Assembly: GCA_964561215.1 (NCBI GenBank)
Contig: CAZLOS010000008.1
Coordinates: 30,930-94,929 of the forward strand
Direction of reading: 5' to 3'
Origin: JAJFUV01 sp964561215
GTDB taxonomy: Bacteria > Acidobacteriota > Terriglobia > Bryobacterales > Bryobacteraceae
DNA length: 64,000 nt
In this document: positions 33,102-41,333 of the stretch, piece by piece
Numbering within the stretch: the stretch's first letter is position 1
Layout of the letters: each line of letters opens with the position of its first letter
Position numbers and translations under genes: made by a program
The notes under the pieces: model-generated
The model's input: the letters and a program-made list of their open reading frames with translations, nothing else
What the model was told of the DNA's origin: nothing
The model's database searches: none

Positions 33102-33775
33102 TGGTATTGATTCAACCCGGTAGCATCGACCTGCTGATTTTCGACCTCGACGGCACGCTGATTGATTCCAAGGAAGACCTGGCGAATGCGGTGAACGCGG
33201 CCCGGCGCCGCATGGGCCTGGCGCCGCTGGCGAACGAACTCGTGTATTCTTACGTGGGCAACGGCGCACCCACGCTGATGCGCCGCGCCATGGGGCCCGA
33301 GGCCACCGAAGCCGATGTGCAGACGGCTTTGGAGTACTTCATGGCTTACTACAAAGAGCACATGCTGGACTGCACCACGCTTTATCCGGGCGTGCGTGAA
33401 GGGCTGGACGAGTTGCGGGACGGCGGCATGAAAATGGGCGTGCTCACCAATAAGCCCGTGCGCTTCAGCCAATTGCTCGTGGAGCGTTTGGGATTGGGCG
33501 CCCACTTCTTCCGCGTATACGGCGGCAACAGTTTCGAAGAAAAGAAACCGGACCCGGAGGGTGTGTACAAACTCTTGGAAGAGTCCGGTGTGGCCGCCGG
33601 GCGCGCCATGATGGTGGGCGACAGCGACGTGGACATTCGCACAGCCCGCAACGCAGGCATTCTGGCGTGCGGCGTCACGTATGGATTTCAACCGGAGACG
33701 CTCGATGAGGTGCCGCCCGACGTTCGTTTGGGCGATTTGCGGCAGTTGGCCGCGATGTTGCTGGTCAAGAATTAG
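33101..33775 (+). CDS. gph: HAD-family phosphoglycolate phosphatase-like hydrolase
   Basis: A 224-residue haloacid-dehalogenase-type phosphatase with FDLDGTLIDSKEDLANAVNAARR (motif I), GVLTNKP (motif II), KKPDPEGVYKLLEE (motif III Lys) and MVGDSDVDIRTARNAG (motif IV). The cap is the alpha-helical Gph type. The start is the GTG at 33101, which overlaps the CvpA TAG by one base and has AAGGAG five bases upstream; the longer frame to the left overlaps purC and CvpA in another frame. Phosphoglycolate is the likely substrate, though related enzymes act on other small phosphates. Confidence 0.88.
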   Translation: MVLIQPGSIDLLIFDLDGTLIDSKEDLANAVNAARRRMGLAPLANELVYSYVGNGAPTLMRRAMGPEATEADVQTALEYFMAYYKEHMLDCTTLYPGVREGLDELRDGGMKMGVLTNKPVRFSQLLVERLGLGAHFFRVYGGNSFEEKKPDPEGVYKLLEESGVAAGRAMMVGDSDVDIRTARNAGILACGVTYGFQPETLDEVPPDVRLGDLRQLAAMLLVKN

Positions 33776-33796
33776 TCAGGAGAACTTGCAGACACT

Positions 33797-33985
33797 ATGA
33801 ATTTCAAACCCGGAGAAAAAGTAGAGAAATCGGGCGTTTACTGGTGCACCGTATGCAAGACGCCGGTCCGCTTCACCGAGGGCGAGGTCTTCCCGTCCTG
33901 CCAAAACATGTGCGGCCGCGGGAACTGGCATCCGGTGGACGCCGGTCCGCGGCCGCAAGAGCCAAGCGGGACGAAGGCTTCCTAG
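33797..33985 (+). CDS. Small putative zinc-ribbon protein
   Basis: A 62-residue soluble protein starting MNFKPGEKVEKSGVYWCTVCKTPV. Four cysteines in a C-x2-C and C-x3-C arrangement (WCTVC, SCQNMC) with nearby His suggest a zinc ribbon. The opening PGEKVEKSGVY resembles small YjzC-like proteins, but I do not claim orthology. It sits 21 bases after gph with AGGAGA upstream and converges on the next minus-strand gene with a 4-base overlap. Function unknown. Confidence 0.65.
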   Translation: MNFKPGEKVEKSGVYWCTVCKTPVRFTEGEVFPSCQNMCGRGNWHPVDAGPRPQEPSGTKAS

Positions 33986-35136
33986 ATTTCTTCCGTCGCT
34001 ACCCAGGCGCCCTTCTGCGAGCTCTCAAGGATCTTGGTTAGCAGGTAGATGCCGCGCATGCCGTCCACGAAGGTCGGGTACTCCACCGGCGCATTGCGAT
34101 CGGCCACCGTGCGGTAGAAGCGGCGGTAGACCATCTTGTGGGCGTCGTCGTAACCTTCCGAGTGTCCGCCCGGCAGGTCGGCGTAAGTGCGCGCCTCCGG
34201 CAACATCAGCGCGGGGTCTTTCACCAGCATCCCGTTCGGCGTGTCGCGGTGGCCGATCCAGAGCTGATCGGGCGATTCCTGGTTCCAGATGACGCCGGCC
34301 TTGGTGCCGAAGATCTCCATCTGTAAGCGGTTCTTGCACCCGGCCGACATTTGGCTAACGGTGAAAGCGCCGCGGGCGCGGTCGCCCAGATGCAGCAGGA
34401 CGGCGCCGTAGTCGTCGGTGTCGATGTCCACTTCCTCGCGGTCGGCCACCTTGGCCATCTTGCTCTCGAACGCCTGTAGCGCACCCGCCCTGGGCTTCTT
34501 GCGCTTCTTCAGGAAAGTCTGCAGGTCGGCGCAAACCGAAGTGATGCGCTGACCGCTGACGTGCTGGACCATGTCCATCCAGTGCGAACCGATGTCGCCC
34601 ATGCAGCGCAGCGCGCCGCCTTCCTTGCTGACGATGCGCCAGTTCCAGTCCGTGTCATAGAGCAGCCAGTCCTGCGAATAGGTGCCCTGTACGACGATGA
34701 TGTCTCCCAGCTCGCCGGCTTCCACCATGCGGCGCATCTGCTGCACCGCCGGGTAGTAACGCAGGTTGTGGTTGGTGCAGTTGGCGACGTTCTGCTTCTT
34801 GGCGACGTCTACCAGCTCTTTGGCTTCTTCCAGCGTGGTGGTGAGCGGCTTCTCGCAAAGAACATGCTTGCCGGCCATCATGGCAGCCTTGGCAATGGGG
34901 TAGTGGAGGTTGTTGGGCGTGCAGATGTGCAGGGCATCAATCCCGGGATCGGCCACGATCTCATGCCAGTCGCCGCTAGTGCGCTCGACGCCGACGGCCT
35001 CGCCGAACGACGCGCCTTCCTTGGCGTCGACGCCGCAAACGGCCACAAGCTCCACGTTTGGTTGGCGGCGGATTGCTTCCGCGTGCACCTTACCCATAAA
35101 ACCAGCGCCAATCACGGCGGTTCGAATTTTTCGCAT
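33982..35136 (-). CDS. Cytoplasmic Gfo/Idh/MocA family oxidoreductase
   Basis: A 384-residue NAD(P)-dependent oxidoreductase. Unlike the three exported relatives in this window it has no signal peptide and starts directly with the Rossmann strand (MRKIRTAVIGAGFMGKVHAEAI). The family motif LCEKPLTTTLEEAKELV and MGDIGSHWMDMVQHVSG follow; the latter resembles the metal/substrate region of inositol or glucoside dehydrogenases. AAGGGAG gives a normal ribosome-binding site. It could oxidise sugars or inositols that enter through the nearby transporters. Confidence 0.88.
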   Translation of the reverse strand: MRKIRTAVIGAGFMGKVHAEAIRRQPNVELVAVCGVDAKEGASFGEAVGVERTSGDWHEIVADPGIDALHICTPNNLHYPIAKAAMMAGKHVLCEKPLTTTLEEAKELVDVAKKQNVANCTNHNLRYYPAVQQMRRMVEAGELGDIIVVQGTYSQDWLLYDTDWNWRIVSKEGGALRCMGDIGSHWMDMVQHVSGQRITSVCADLQTFLKKRKKPRAGALQAFESKMAKVADREEVDIDTDDYGAVLLHLGDRARGAFTVSQMSAGCKNRLQMEIFGTKAGVIWNQESPDQLWIGHRDTPNGMLVKDPALMLPEARTYADLPGGHSEGYDDAHKMVYRRFYRTVADRNAPVEYPTFVDGMRGIYLLTKILESSQKGAWVATEEI

Positions 35137-35150
35137 AGTCTCTCCCTTCG

Positions 35151-35498
35151 ATGAATGCTGCTCTCAGCCAATGTATCGCAATTGCTGGTAGAGTGAAAGT
35201 TTGGTGGGAGGAAATGCTGGTTCGGATACGTTTGCGGCGCGGCCCAGCGATCCGGAGAAGACGAGGAAAGCGCCGGCAACTTGCACTCGCGTTGGGTAGC
35301 CTGCTAACGCCGCTGGCCGTCATGGCCTTGGGCCTTGCCGCCTGGAGGCTGGGCGCGGATCTCAACTGGACGGGGCAGTTTGCCATCACGGATGGGCTGT
35401 TCTCACACTGGCAGGTCTGGGTCGCGATGGCCGCGGTCCTGCAGTCCATCGCTACGGTTTTGATCCGTTACGGGCGCGGCGACAGGGCCGCCGGATAA
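35151..35498 (+). CDS. Small two-helix membrane protein, unknown
   Basis: Up to 115 residues with an Arg-rich stretch (about residues 24-42, RIRLRRGPAIRRRRGKRR) followed by two hydrophobic segments (about 43-66 and 86-105). The positive-inside rule puts the Arg-rich part in the cytoplasm. The start is uncertain: the ATG at 35151 lies in the leader of the divergent oxidoreductase, and an ATG at 35214 preceded by GGGAGGA would give 94 residues. No family recognised. A rhomboid gene follows 57 bases later. Confidence 0.5.
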   Translation: MNAALSQCIAIAGRVKVWWEEMLVRIRLRRGPAIRRRRGKRRQLALALGSLLTPLAVMALGLAAWRLGADLNWTGQFAITDGLFSHWQVWVAMAAVLQSIATVLIRYGRGDRAAG

Positions 35499-35555
35499 AG
35501 ACAGGAGGCGCCCGTCGCGCAGCGCATGTTATCTTGAATTAAAGCGCACGCTGGA

Positions 35556-36308
35556 ATGCCTTATCCCGCCCGATCCCGGACCACGTCTTACTTCTCTCCG
35601 GGGTATTTCCCCCCCGGCGTGAAGTGGCTGCTGATCGTAAATATCGCCATTTTTCTTGTCTATTTCCTCGCCGTCCGCTTCGATTTCGGCTTCATCTTTC
35701 AGCACTTCACGCTCGTGCCGGGAGCCGTGATCTACCTGGGAGCCTTCTGGCAACTGTTCACGTACATGTTCCTGCACGATCCGTACGGGTTCGCGCACAT
35801 CCTGTTCAACATGTTGACGCTGTGGATGTTCGGAGTGGACCTGGAGCGCGACTGGGGCACGCGGCGGTTCCTGCGCTATTACTTTCTGTGCGGCATCGGC
35901 GCCGGCGTGTGCGTTGTGGTGGCCAACTGGATCGCGGGCAGCCTGGGAGCGCGGACCATAGGCAGTTCCGGGGCCATCTACGGTTTGCTGCTCGCTTTCG
36001 GGATGCTCTACCCGGACCGGATGGTGCTGTTCAGCTTTCTGTTCCCCATCAAAGCCAAGTATTTCGTCATGATTCTGGGCGCGATCGATTTCCTGAGTTC
36101 GATCAGCGCCAGCGACAGCGGTGTCAGCCACGTGGCGCACCTGGGCGGGCTGCTGGTGGGCTACATCTACCTGAGGCACGGCCGCTACGCGTTCGATCCG
36201 GTAGCCGGCCTGATCCGCGTCTATGAGGCGTATAAATTCCGCCGCGCCAAGCGCCGCTTCCAGCGCTACATGCACAAGCACCGCGGCCCGAACGGCCCCG
36301 TCAACTGA
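35556..36308 (+). CDS. Rhomboid family intramembrane serine protease
   Basis: A 250-residue membrane protein with about six helices. The catalytic serine is in GSSGAIYGLLLAFGML (helix 4), the catalytic histidine in SHVAHLGGLLVGYIYL (helix 6), and the helix 2 motif HILFNMLTLWMFG is conserved. The C-terminal tail is basic (RRAKRRFQRYMHKH). Substrates cannot be predicted. It is not tightly linked to either neighbour and its upstream region has only a weak TTATCT box. Confidence 0.92.
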   Translation: MPYPARSRTTSYFSPGYFPPGVKWLLIVNIAIFLVYFLAVRFDFGFIFQHFTLVPGAVIYLGAFWQLFTYMFLHDPYGFAHILFNMLTLWMFGVDLERDWGTRRFLRYYFLCGIGAGVCVVVANWIAGSLGARTIGSSGAIYGLLLAFGMLYPDRMVLFSFLFPIKAKYFVMILGAIDFLSSISASDSGVSHVAHLGGLLVGYIYLRHGRYAFDPVAGLIRVYEAYKFRRAKRRFQRYMHKHRGPNGPVN

Positions 36309-36384
36309 GCCCCCGCCCCTGAAACACCCGGCCAGCCCGATGCGTCAAATAAGCGGTGTTATATTTGGGCATGGGGGAATCGCG

Positions 36385-37509
36385 ATGAAAATGACACGTT
36401 TAGCTCTCCTTCTGGCCGCCGCGCTGTTTGTGTGGGCGCCGGCCGCACCCGCGCAGGAAGGACCGCGCAAGGAAGGCAGCGAAACTGTCGCCCGTCCGCG
36501 GAAGAAAGGCGCCGAAGCGGAAGCGGCCAAGATACCGTCCAAACTTTCGAAGAAGGACCGCCCCGCGCTGCCCGACGGCGTGCCGACGTTCCGCAGCGAC
36601 GTGAATGCCGTGAGCGTCGAGGTGGCCGTGCTCGACAACAAGGGCCGCTTCATCCCCGGCATTCCGCGCGGCAACTTCCGCGTTCTCGAGGACGGCGTTC
36701 CTCAACAGATCAGCAACTTCGGCTTGGGCGAAGCGCCCATGACCGTCTGCATGGTCATCGAGTTCAGCAACCTGTTCCAGAGCTACTGGACCGAGACCTG
36801 GTATCAAACCTTGACTGCCTCGTACGGTTTCCTGGAAACGCTGAGACCGGAAGACTACGTAGCGGTTGTCGCCTATGACCTGCGCCCGGAAATCCTTTCG
36901 GATTTCTCGACCGACAAGCGCGCCGCCTATGAGGCCATGCAGCGCCTTCGTTTTGCGGCGTACTCTGAATCGAATCTTTACGATGCCGTCACCGACACCG
37001 CCGAGCGGATGAAAGACATCGAAGGCCGGAAGGCCATCGTGCTGATCGCATCGGGCGTGGACACGTTCAGCAAGATCACCTTCGACAAGACGCGTAAGAT
37101 CCTGCAGGAAGCCGCTGTGCCGGTCTACGCAATTGGCCTGATGCAGGCTCTAAGGGATTACTACGACGCGCGCGGCGCGATGGGCAGCATCGCCCGCATG
37201 GATTTCCTCCAGGCGGACAACCAGATGCGCACGTTCGCCAAGGAAACCGGCGGCATGAGTTTCTTCCCGCGTTTCTATGGCGAATTTCCGAGCATCTTCC
37301 GAGCCATCGCGGATTCCCTGCGAAACCAATACTCCCTGGCGTACCAGCCTACGAATCAGGCACGCGACGGGAAGTTCCGCAAAATCAAAGTAGAACTGGT
37401 GAACCCCGCCACCAACGAGCCTCTGCGCATCGTTGACGAAAAGCGGAAGCCCATCAAGTACACCATCATCGCGAAGGCTGGCTACACGGCTCCTCGCGAA
37501 GTCGAGTGA
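36385..37509 (+). CDS. Secreted VWFA-related protein, acidobacterial type
   Basis: A 374-residue exported protein. The ATG at 36385 begins a Sec signal (MKMTRLALLLAAALFVWAPAAPAQ). A Lys-rich linker follows, then VSVEVAVLDNKGRFIPGIPRGNFRVLEDGVPQQISNF, the opening typical of VWFA-related proteins abundant in Acidobacteriota. The VWA-like domain includes the YVAVVAYD and IVLIASGVDTFS strands. The canonical MIDAS DxSxS is replaced by EFSNLF, so metal binding is doubtful. The end (SLRNQYSLAYQPTNQARDGKFRKIKVEL) is also family-typical. Role in adhesion or surface protein interaction is inferred from the fold only. Confidence 0.85.
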   Translation: MKMTRLALLLAAALFVWAPAAPAQEGPRKEGSETVARPRKKGAEAEAAKIPSKLSKKDRPALPDGVPTFRSDVNAVSVEVAVLDNKGRFIPGIPRGNFRVLEDGVPQQISNFGLGEAPMTVCMVIEFSNLFQSYWTETWYQTLTASYGFLETLRPEDYVAVVAYDLRPEILSDFSTDKRAAYEAMQRLRFAAYSESNLYDAVTDTAERMKDIEGRKAIVLIASGVDTFSKITFDKTRKILQEAAVPVYAIGLMQALRDYYDARGAMGSIARMDFLQADNQMRTFAKETGGMSFFPRFYGEFPSIFRAIADSLRNQYSLAYQPTNQARDGKFRKIKVELVNPATNEPLRIVDEKRKPIKYTIIAKAGYTAPREVE

Positions 37510-37521
37510 GCCGTCCGCGCG

Positions 37522-37547
37522 CGGTTTTCCGCCACGGCGGAAGACCG
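37522..37547 (+). terminator. Strong hairpin after the VWFA gene, possible terminator
   Basis: CGGTTTTCCGCC pairs with GGCGGAAGACCG around a 2-base centre, giving up to 12 pairs with one G-U. It starts 13 bases after the VWFA stop codon. There is no T-run after it, so it may be a Rho-assisted terminator or an mRNA-stabilising hairpin rather than an intrinsic terminator. Confidence 0.4.
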
Positions 37548-37621
37548 TCGCTTCGCGGATCAACACTGAGGTCGAAAGTCAAGAATTCGATCTTTCTGTT
37601 TTTCAATCCGATACAAAACGA

Positions 37622-37641
37622 TTGACAGCTGAATTTCAGCT
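37622..37641 (+). promoter_or_regulatory. Candidate promoter -35 with overlapping 15-base inverted repeat upstream of response regulator
   Basis: TTGACA (37622-37627) is directly overlapped by AGCTGAA-T-TTCAGCT (37627-37641), a perfect 7-base inverted repeat. The -10 position 17 bases later is weak (TTACTT). The position fits an operator for an unknown dimeric repressor or activator. It is a sequence observation only. Confidence 0.4.
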
Positions 37642-37663
37642 TTGTTACTTTTCGAGAGTTCTC

Positions 37664-38119
37664 ATGAAGCCTTCATCCTCTTCCAGTACAGTTCCGGCCG
37701 CCCGAATCCTGCTCATTGATGACAACCAGTCGGGTCTGGCTGCCAGGAAGTCCGTGCTGGAGGAATTCGGTCACCAGGTGACAACCGCTGTCAGCGGGCA
37801 CGAAGGTCTGGAATGTTTCAGTAGTGAGACATTCGACCTCGTGATCACCGACTACAAGATGCCGCGCATGAACGGCATTGAATTGATAGAGCGCGTCCGC
37901 AAACAGAAGAAAGACATTCCGATCATTCTGATCTCAGGCTTTGCCGATCCGCTGGGGTTGAACGAGTCCAATACAGGTGCTGATGTTGTGATACAAAAGA
38001 GTTCGAATGAAGTGGCACACCTGGTTCGGTCGGTAAACCGCCTCATTCGCCGCCAAGTTCCCAAGAAGCCGCCTGCTTCGCATCAATTGGCGGGCAGGTC
38101 CAGACGCAAGACCGGCTGA
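37664..38119 (+). CDS. Single-domain response regulator (CheY-like)
   Basis: A 151-residue receiver protein without an output domain. The acidic pair is in ILLIDDNQ, the phosphoacceptor Asp in DLVITDYKMPRMNGIELI, the Ser of the switch in ILISGFAD, and the conserved Lys in VVIQKSS. The last 20 residues are basic and probably disordered. No histidine kinase gene is in the window, so this is an orphan. The ATG at 37664 is chosen because the frame upstream overlaps the VWFA gene and its hairpin. An inverted repeat overlaps the promoter region. Confidence 0.9.
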   Translation: MKPSSSSSTVPAARILLIDDNQSGLAARKSVLEEFGHQVTTAVSGHEGLECFSSETFDLVITDYKMPRMNGIELIERVRKQKKDIPIILISGFADPLGLNESNTGADVVIQKSSNEVAHLVRSVNRLIRRQVPKKPPASHQLAGRSRRKTG

Positions 38120-38130
38120 ACCACGCGTTT

Positions 38131-39645
38131 TCAGAAAGAACCCAGCAACTCCCGTAAAATGAGGCGGAACGCCGCCGGCTCGCCTGCGCTTGCCATCCGG
38201 CCTGCCAGCGATTGGGCTTTGGCTGCGTCCTTCCGGCTCAGTTCGACGAGCAGGGCGTAATCCTCAACCGATTCGCGCATCTGTTCGAAGCGAATGGAGC
38301 TGAACAGCGCGCGGCCTTCGCGGTTGGGGTAAGCAAGATGCGCTCCGCCCGGTGGCGGGAACGCGGAATCATCCTGTATGGCCGGTTGTGTGTCCTTAAA
38401 CGGGTCCGGACTCCAGCGGTTCACTTCCCAGCGCAACACGCCATGTGCTCCACGCTGGAATGAGGTCCAGCCGAGGATGCGGGTTTCGAGCAACGCGTGG
38501 TCGATAAAGGAACCTGATTCCGGCGCCGGGCTGACGAATCCGGCGGAGGGCATCAGGCGCCGGATTTCAGCCTCCCAGCGCCCGCACTCTTCCGTTTCGC
38601 GCGCATCAGGCGAATCGAGCAGACCCTGGACGTAGCGCTTCTCCCAGCCGTTCGCCGCCAGCGTGCGGCGAAGCTCTCCGAAGAAGCCGGCCAGGAGCGG
38701 CCGGGCGTGTGCATCGTTGATTGCAACGCGCCTCTCCTGCGTCGCCCCGCCATTCATCGTCCAGATGAGTGTTGTGAGAGGATCGCTCTTGCGGGCGCCG
38801 CGGGCGAGCAACTGGCCGCCGTCGATGGATCCGCGCACCCCCGCGGATTCGAACACGCGCACGAACCGCACGAAGTTTGAAAAATCGTAACTCGGCGCGC
38901 CGCCGCCCGCCGAGACGGTCACAAGATCCATGGGATTCGCGGGAATGAAGGTTTGATGGTGCGCCGCAAGAAATCTGGCGATGTTGCCGGCTATGATCCA
39001 CCACTGCCCCGAAAACTGTGGGGTGCGGTAGAACTGCTGGCTATAGGCATCGTTCAGCGCGAAGCGGTGGGCCACATCGAAAGGGATCACCTCGGGCACG
39101 ATTGCGGGCGTCACGTCGAGAGTGTACGGGATGCGGCTCAGTTCCTCGTTGCCCTGGCGCAGCCTCAGGACGCCGTCGTACCGGCCGGGCGCCTGGTCTG
39201 CGGCGACGGGAATCGTGATCCACACCGAGCGCGTTTTATTCTTCTCCACGGTCATGGGAAAGCCCGTCAGAAGCGCGTCGGGAAACAGAGCCGGCGCCTT
39301 GCGCAGCACCGCGCCGCGAGAGCCGGATGGGGTGTTCGTGGTCGCCACGACGTACTCGATCCGGCGGACCTCGATCCGGTCAATCGGGATGCCGGGACCG
39401 GCAAGCGCCAGCGCATCCACATTCAAGTCACCGATGCCGATGCTCGAGCGCAACGCCAGTTGTAGACTGACGTTGGACCTGCGTGCGGCGGCGAATTTTG
39501 CCTCCTTCAGGGCTTTGCTTCCGGCCGGGTCGTCGGGGAACACCTGGTCGAGCGAGTCGACCAGCCAGGCTTCAACGCCCTTCGTGCGGCAGCAGCCGGA
39601 GGCGAACCAAATGAGCGAGAGAACGGCGAAGAATCGGCAGCGCAT
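38131..39645 (-). CDS. GH123-like (DUF4091) lipoprotein paralogue lacking the catalytic Glu
   Basis: A 504-residue putative lipoprotein (signal ending in ASGCC). It is a clear paralogue of the gene directly upstream: both share AWLVDSLDQVFPDD-like openings, ALFPDALLTGFPM, and a SSIRFEQMRESVEDYALL end, which is the DUF4091 region of GH123-type enzymes. Where the upstream protein has the HIHDEP catalytic motif this one has GLLDSP (Asp344, Ser345). The segment following is about 45 residues shorter. It is therefore probably inactive as a hexosaminidase and may bind glycan. Its ATG shares one base with the preceding stop (TAATG), so the pair is co-translated. Confidence 0.75.
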   Translation of the reverse strand: MRCRFFAVLSLIWFASGCCRTKGVEAWLVDSLDQVFPDDPAGSKALKEAKFAAARRSNVSLQLALRSSIGIGDLNVDALALAGPGIPIDRIEVRRIEYVVATTNTPSGSRGAVLRKAPALFPDALLTGFPMTVEKNKTRSVWITIPVAADQAPGRYDGVLRLRQGNEELSRIPYTLDVTPAIVPEVIPFDVAHRFALNDAYSQQFYRTPQFSGQWWIIAGNIARFLAAHHQTFIPANPMDLVTVSAGGGAPSYDFSNFVRFVRVFESAGVRGSIDGGQLLARGARKSDPLTTLIWTMNGGATQERRVAINDAHARPLLAGFFGELRRTLAANGWEKRYVQGLLDSPDARETEECGRWEAEIRRLMPSAGFVSPAPESGSFIDHALLETRILGWTSFQRGAHGVLRWEVNRWSPDPFKDTQPAIQDDSAFPPPGGAHLAYPNREGRALFSSIRFEQMRESVEDYALLVELSRKDAAKAQSLAGRMASAGEPAAFRLILRELLGSF

Positions 39646-41330
39646 TAGAATGCCTCCAGGAGTTGGCGTTCGAGCTTTCGGAATTCGATCGTGTCCCGCA
39701 CGTAGTCGTTGATGTGCGGGATGGCTTTTTCGGCAACCGCACGAGCCCGCGAGGCATCGCGCTCGCCGAGCGCGCGGAGCAGTTCGTAATCCTCAATGCC
39801 CTCGCGCATGGCTTCCAGGCGCAGGCTACTGAGCACGGAATCGGTTGCGGGTGCCGGGTACACCACGGCGTTGTCGCCGGCCGGCAGCAGGGTGTGGTTG
39901 TCGTTGATCACCCGCTGCACGTTTTCATGCGGGGCCGGCCCCCAATAGTTGCCGCCCCAGTGCAGGAAACCCGCCAGGTTGTGGCGGTAGTTGAACCAGT
40001 GCAACAGACGCGTCTTGACCAGAGGTTGATCGATGAAGCGATTCAGGTAGCGGCCCTGCGGGGAGACGCACGTGTAAAACCACCCCTGCCCGCCGCTGGC
40101 GATGTGGCGGCCCAGCTTGTCAATTTTGTGATCGAAGCTGCCGAGGATCATCACCCAGATGTCCGTGACGTCGAAATAACTCACGTCCTCATCGAGCGAG
40201 ATTGCATCGATGGTGGGGATGCCGGGAAGATTGCGGTGGATGATGCGGCCATAGCGCTGATAGGACGGCGACTCCGCGCCGTGCGGCTCATCGTGGATGT
40301 GTTGAATATAGCGCCCGGTCCAGTTCCTCTCCTTCAGGTGCGCGTAGAGCGCGGAGAGGAACGAGTCGAGGAATCGCTCGCCCCGCGGGTCCTCCGGCGG
40401 CAGGCTCTTCCACACCAGCTTGCCTTGTTCGATCACCGGTGCAGGGACCACCAGGTTCGTGTCGTATCCGGAAGCCCTCCCGAGCAGATGCCCTCCTTCG
40501 ATGGTGCCGATCACCCCGCTGCGCTCGAAGGTCTGCACCCACCGGTCCAGCCGGTCGAAGCGGTATTCGATCGAGTCTCCCCGCGCCACCATATCAGTCA
40601 ACGATGTGACTGGCGTGATCATGACGTTCTGCCGGTGCGCCGCAAGCACGCGGCCGATGTTCTCCATCAGCCGCCAGTAGTTTTCGGGATCGCGGTCGAG
40701 CGAAGGATAGTACCTGCTGAGCATGCCGCGGTCCATGTTGAACCAGTTGGTCACTTTGAGGCTCTGGCGTGCGGGCACGACGGCACTGGTCACGCGTATG
40801 GAGAAATCCTTCTTCGCGAGCAATCTCTTGTTTTGCGAAAAGCGCACTACGCCGCGGTACTCTCCGGGCCGGGCGCCGAGGGGACAGGAGACCGTCAACC
40901 AGATGGTTTGAGTCTCACGGGCGGGCAGATTGAACGGGAAGTCTTCGAGCAGAGGGTCGGGGAACAGCGCCGGTGCGGGGCGGATCACCTCGTCCGGCGG
41001 TGTATTCGGAGGATTCGAGCCCACCGGCACATAGCCCACCCGGCGAATCTCCACCGGCAGGCGCATGCCATCGAGCTCGGGGTTGTCCACCGTCGCGTCG
41101 AGCGATGCGATGCCGTCGGCCGAGCGCAACGCAATCTGCAGGCTGGCGTGGCCGTTGCGCGCGATCAGGCGCGGTTCGCTGCCAGCCTTGCGTGTGCCGG
41201 CGGCATCGTCGGGGAATACCTTATCAAGCGAGTCGACCATCCAGCAGTCCAGGCGCGGCTTGGAACTGCAGCCTGCCAGCAGCAGGAAGGCCAGTGAGGG
41301 GAGGCACCGGCGGAGAACGGAATTAGTCAT
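39645..41330 (-). CDS. GH123-like (DUF4091) lipoprotein, probable N-acetyl-hexosaminidase type
   Basis: A 561-residue putative lipoprotein (LAFLLLAGCSS lipobox). It has an N-terminal beta-sandwich (about 25-200) and a TIM-barrel region of the GH123/DUF4091 family. The adjacent acidic pair expected for substrate-assisted catalysis is Asp347-Glu348 in HIHDEPHG, and the terminal domain carries LRLEAMREGIEDYELLRAL. Characterised GH123 enzymes remove beta-N-acetylgalactosamine from glycosphingolipids; a soil bacterium may use other GalNAc or GlcNAc polymers. It follows the amidohydrolase gene by 3 bases and overlaps its paralogue, forming a block of exported glycan enzymes. Confidence 0.78.
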   Translation of the reverse strand: MTNSVLRRCLPSLAFLLLAGCSSKPRLDCWMVDSLDKVFPDDAAGTRKAGSEPRLIARNGHASLQIALRSADGIASLDATVDNPELDGMRLPVEIRRVGYVPVGSNPPNTPPDEVIRPAPALFPDPLLEDFPFNLPARETQTIWLTVSCPLGARPGEYRGVVRFSQNKRLLAKKDFSIRVTSAVVPARQSLKVTNWFNMDRGMLSRYYPSLDRDPENYWRLMENIGRVLAAHRQNVMITPVTSLTDMVARGDSIEYRFDRLDRWVQTFERSGVIGTIEGGHLLGRASGYDTNLVVPAPVIEQGKLVWKSLPPEDPRGERFLDSFLSALYAHLKERNWTGRYIQHIHDEPHGAESPSYQRYGRIIHRNLPGIPTIDAISLDEDVSYFDVTDIWVMILGSFDHKIDKLGRHIASGGQGWFYTCVSPQGRYLNRFIDQPLVKTRLLHWFNYRHNLAGFLHWGGNYWGPAPHENVQRVINDNHTLLPAGDNAVVYPAPATDSVLSSLRLEAMREGIEDYELLRALGERDASRARAVAEKAIPHINDYVRDTIEFRKLERQLLEAF

Positions 41331-41333
41331 GTT

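Noticed and set aside
37522..37547. A REP-type repeat element
   Set aside because: The hairpin is strong but I did not see a second copy in the window, so it is listed only as a possible terminator.
39663..41297. A 544-residue open frame on the plus strand opposite the GH123-like gene
   Set aside because: It is an exact antisense shadow of a gene with clear family motifs, and its translation is rich in His, Arg and Val without any domain, as expected from high-GC third positions.
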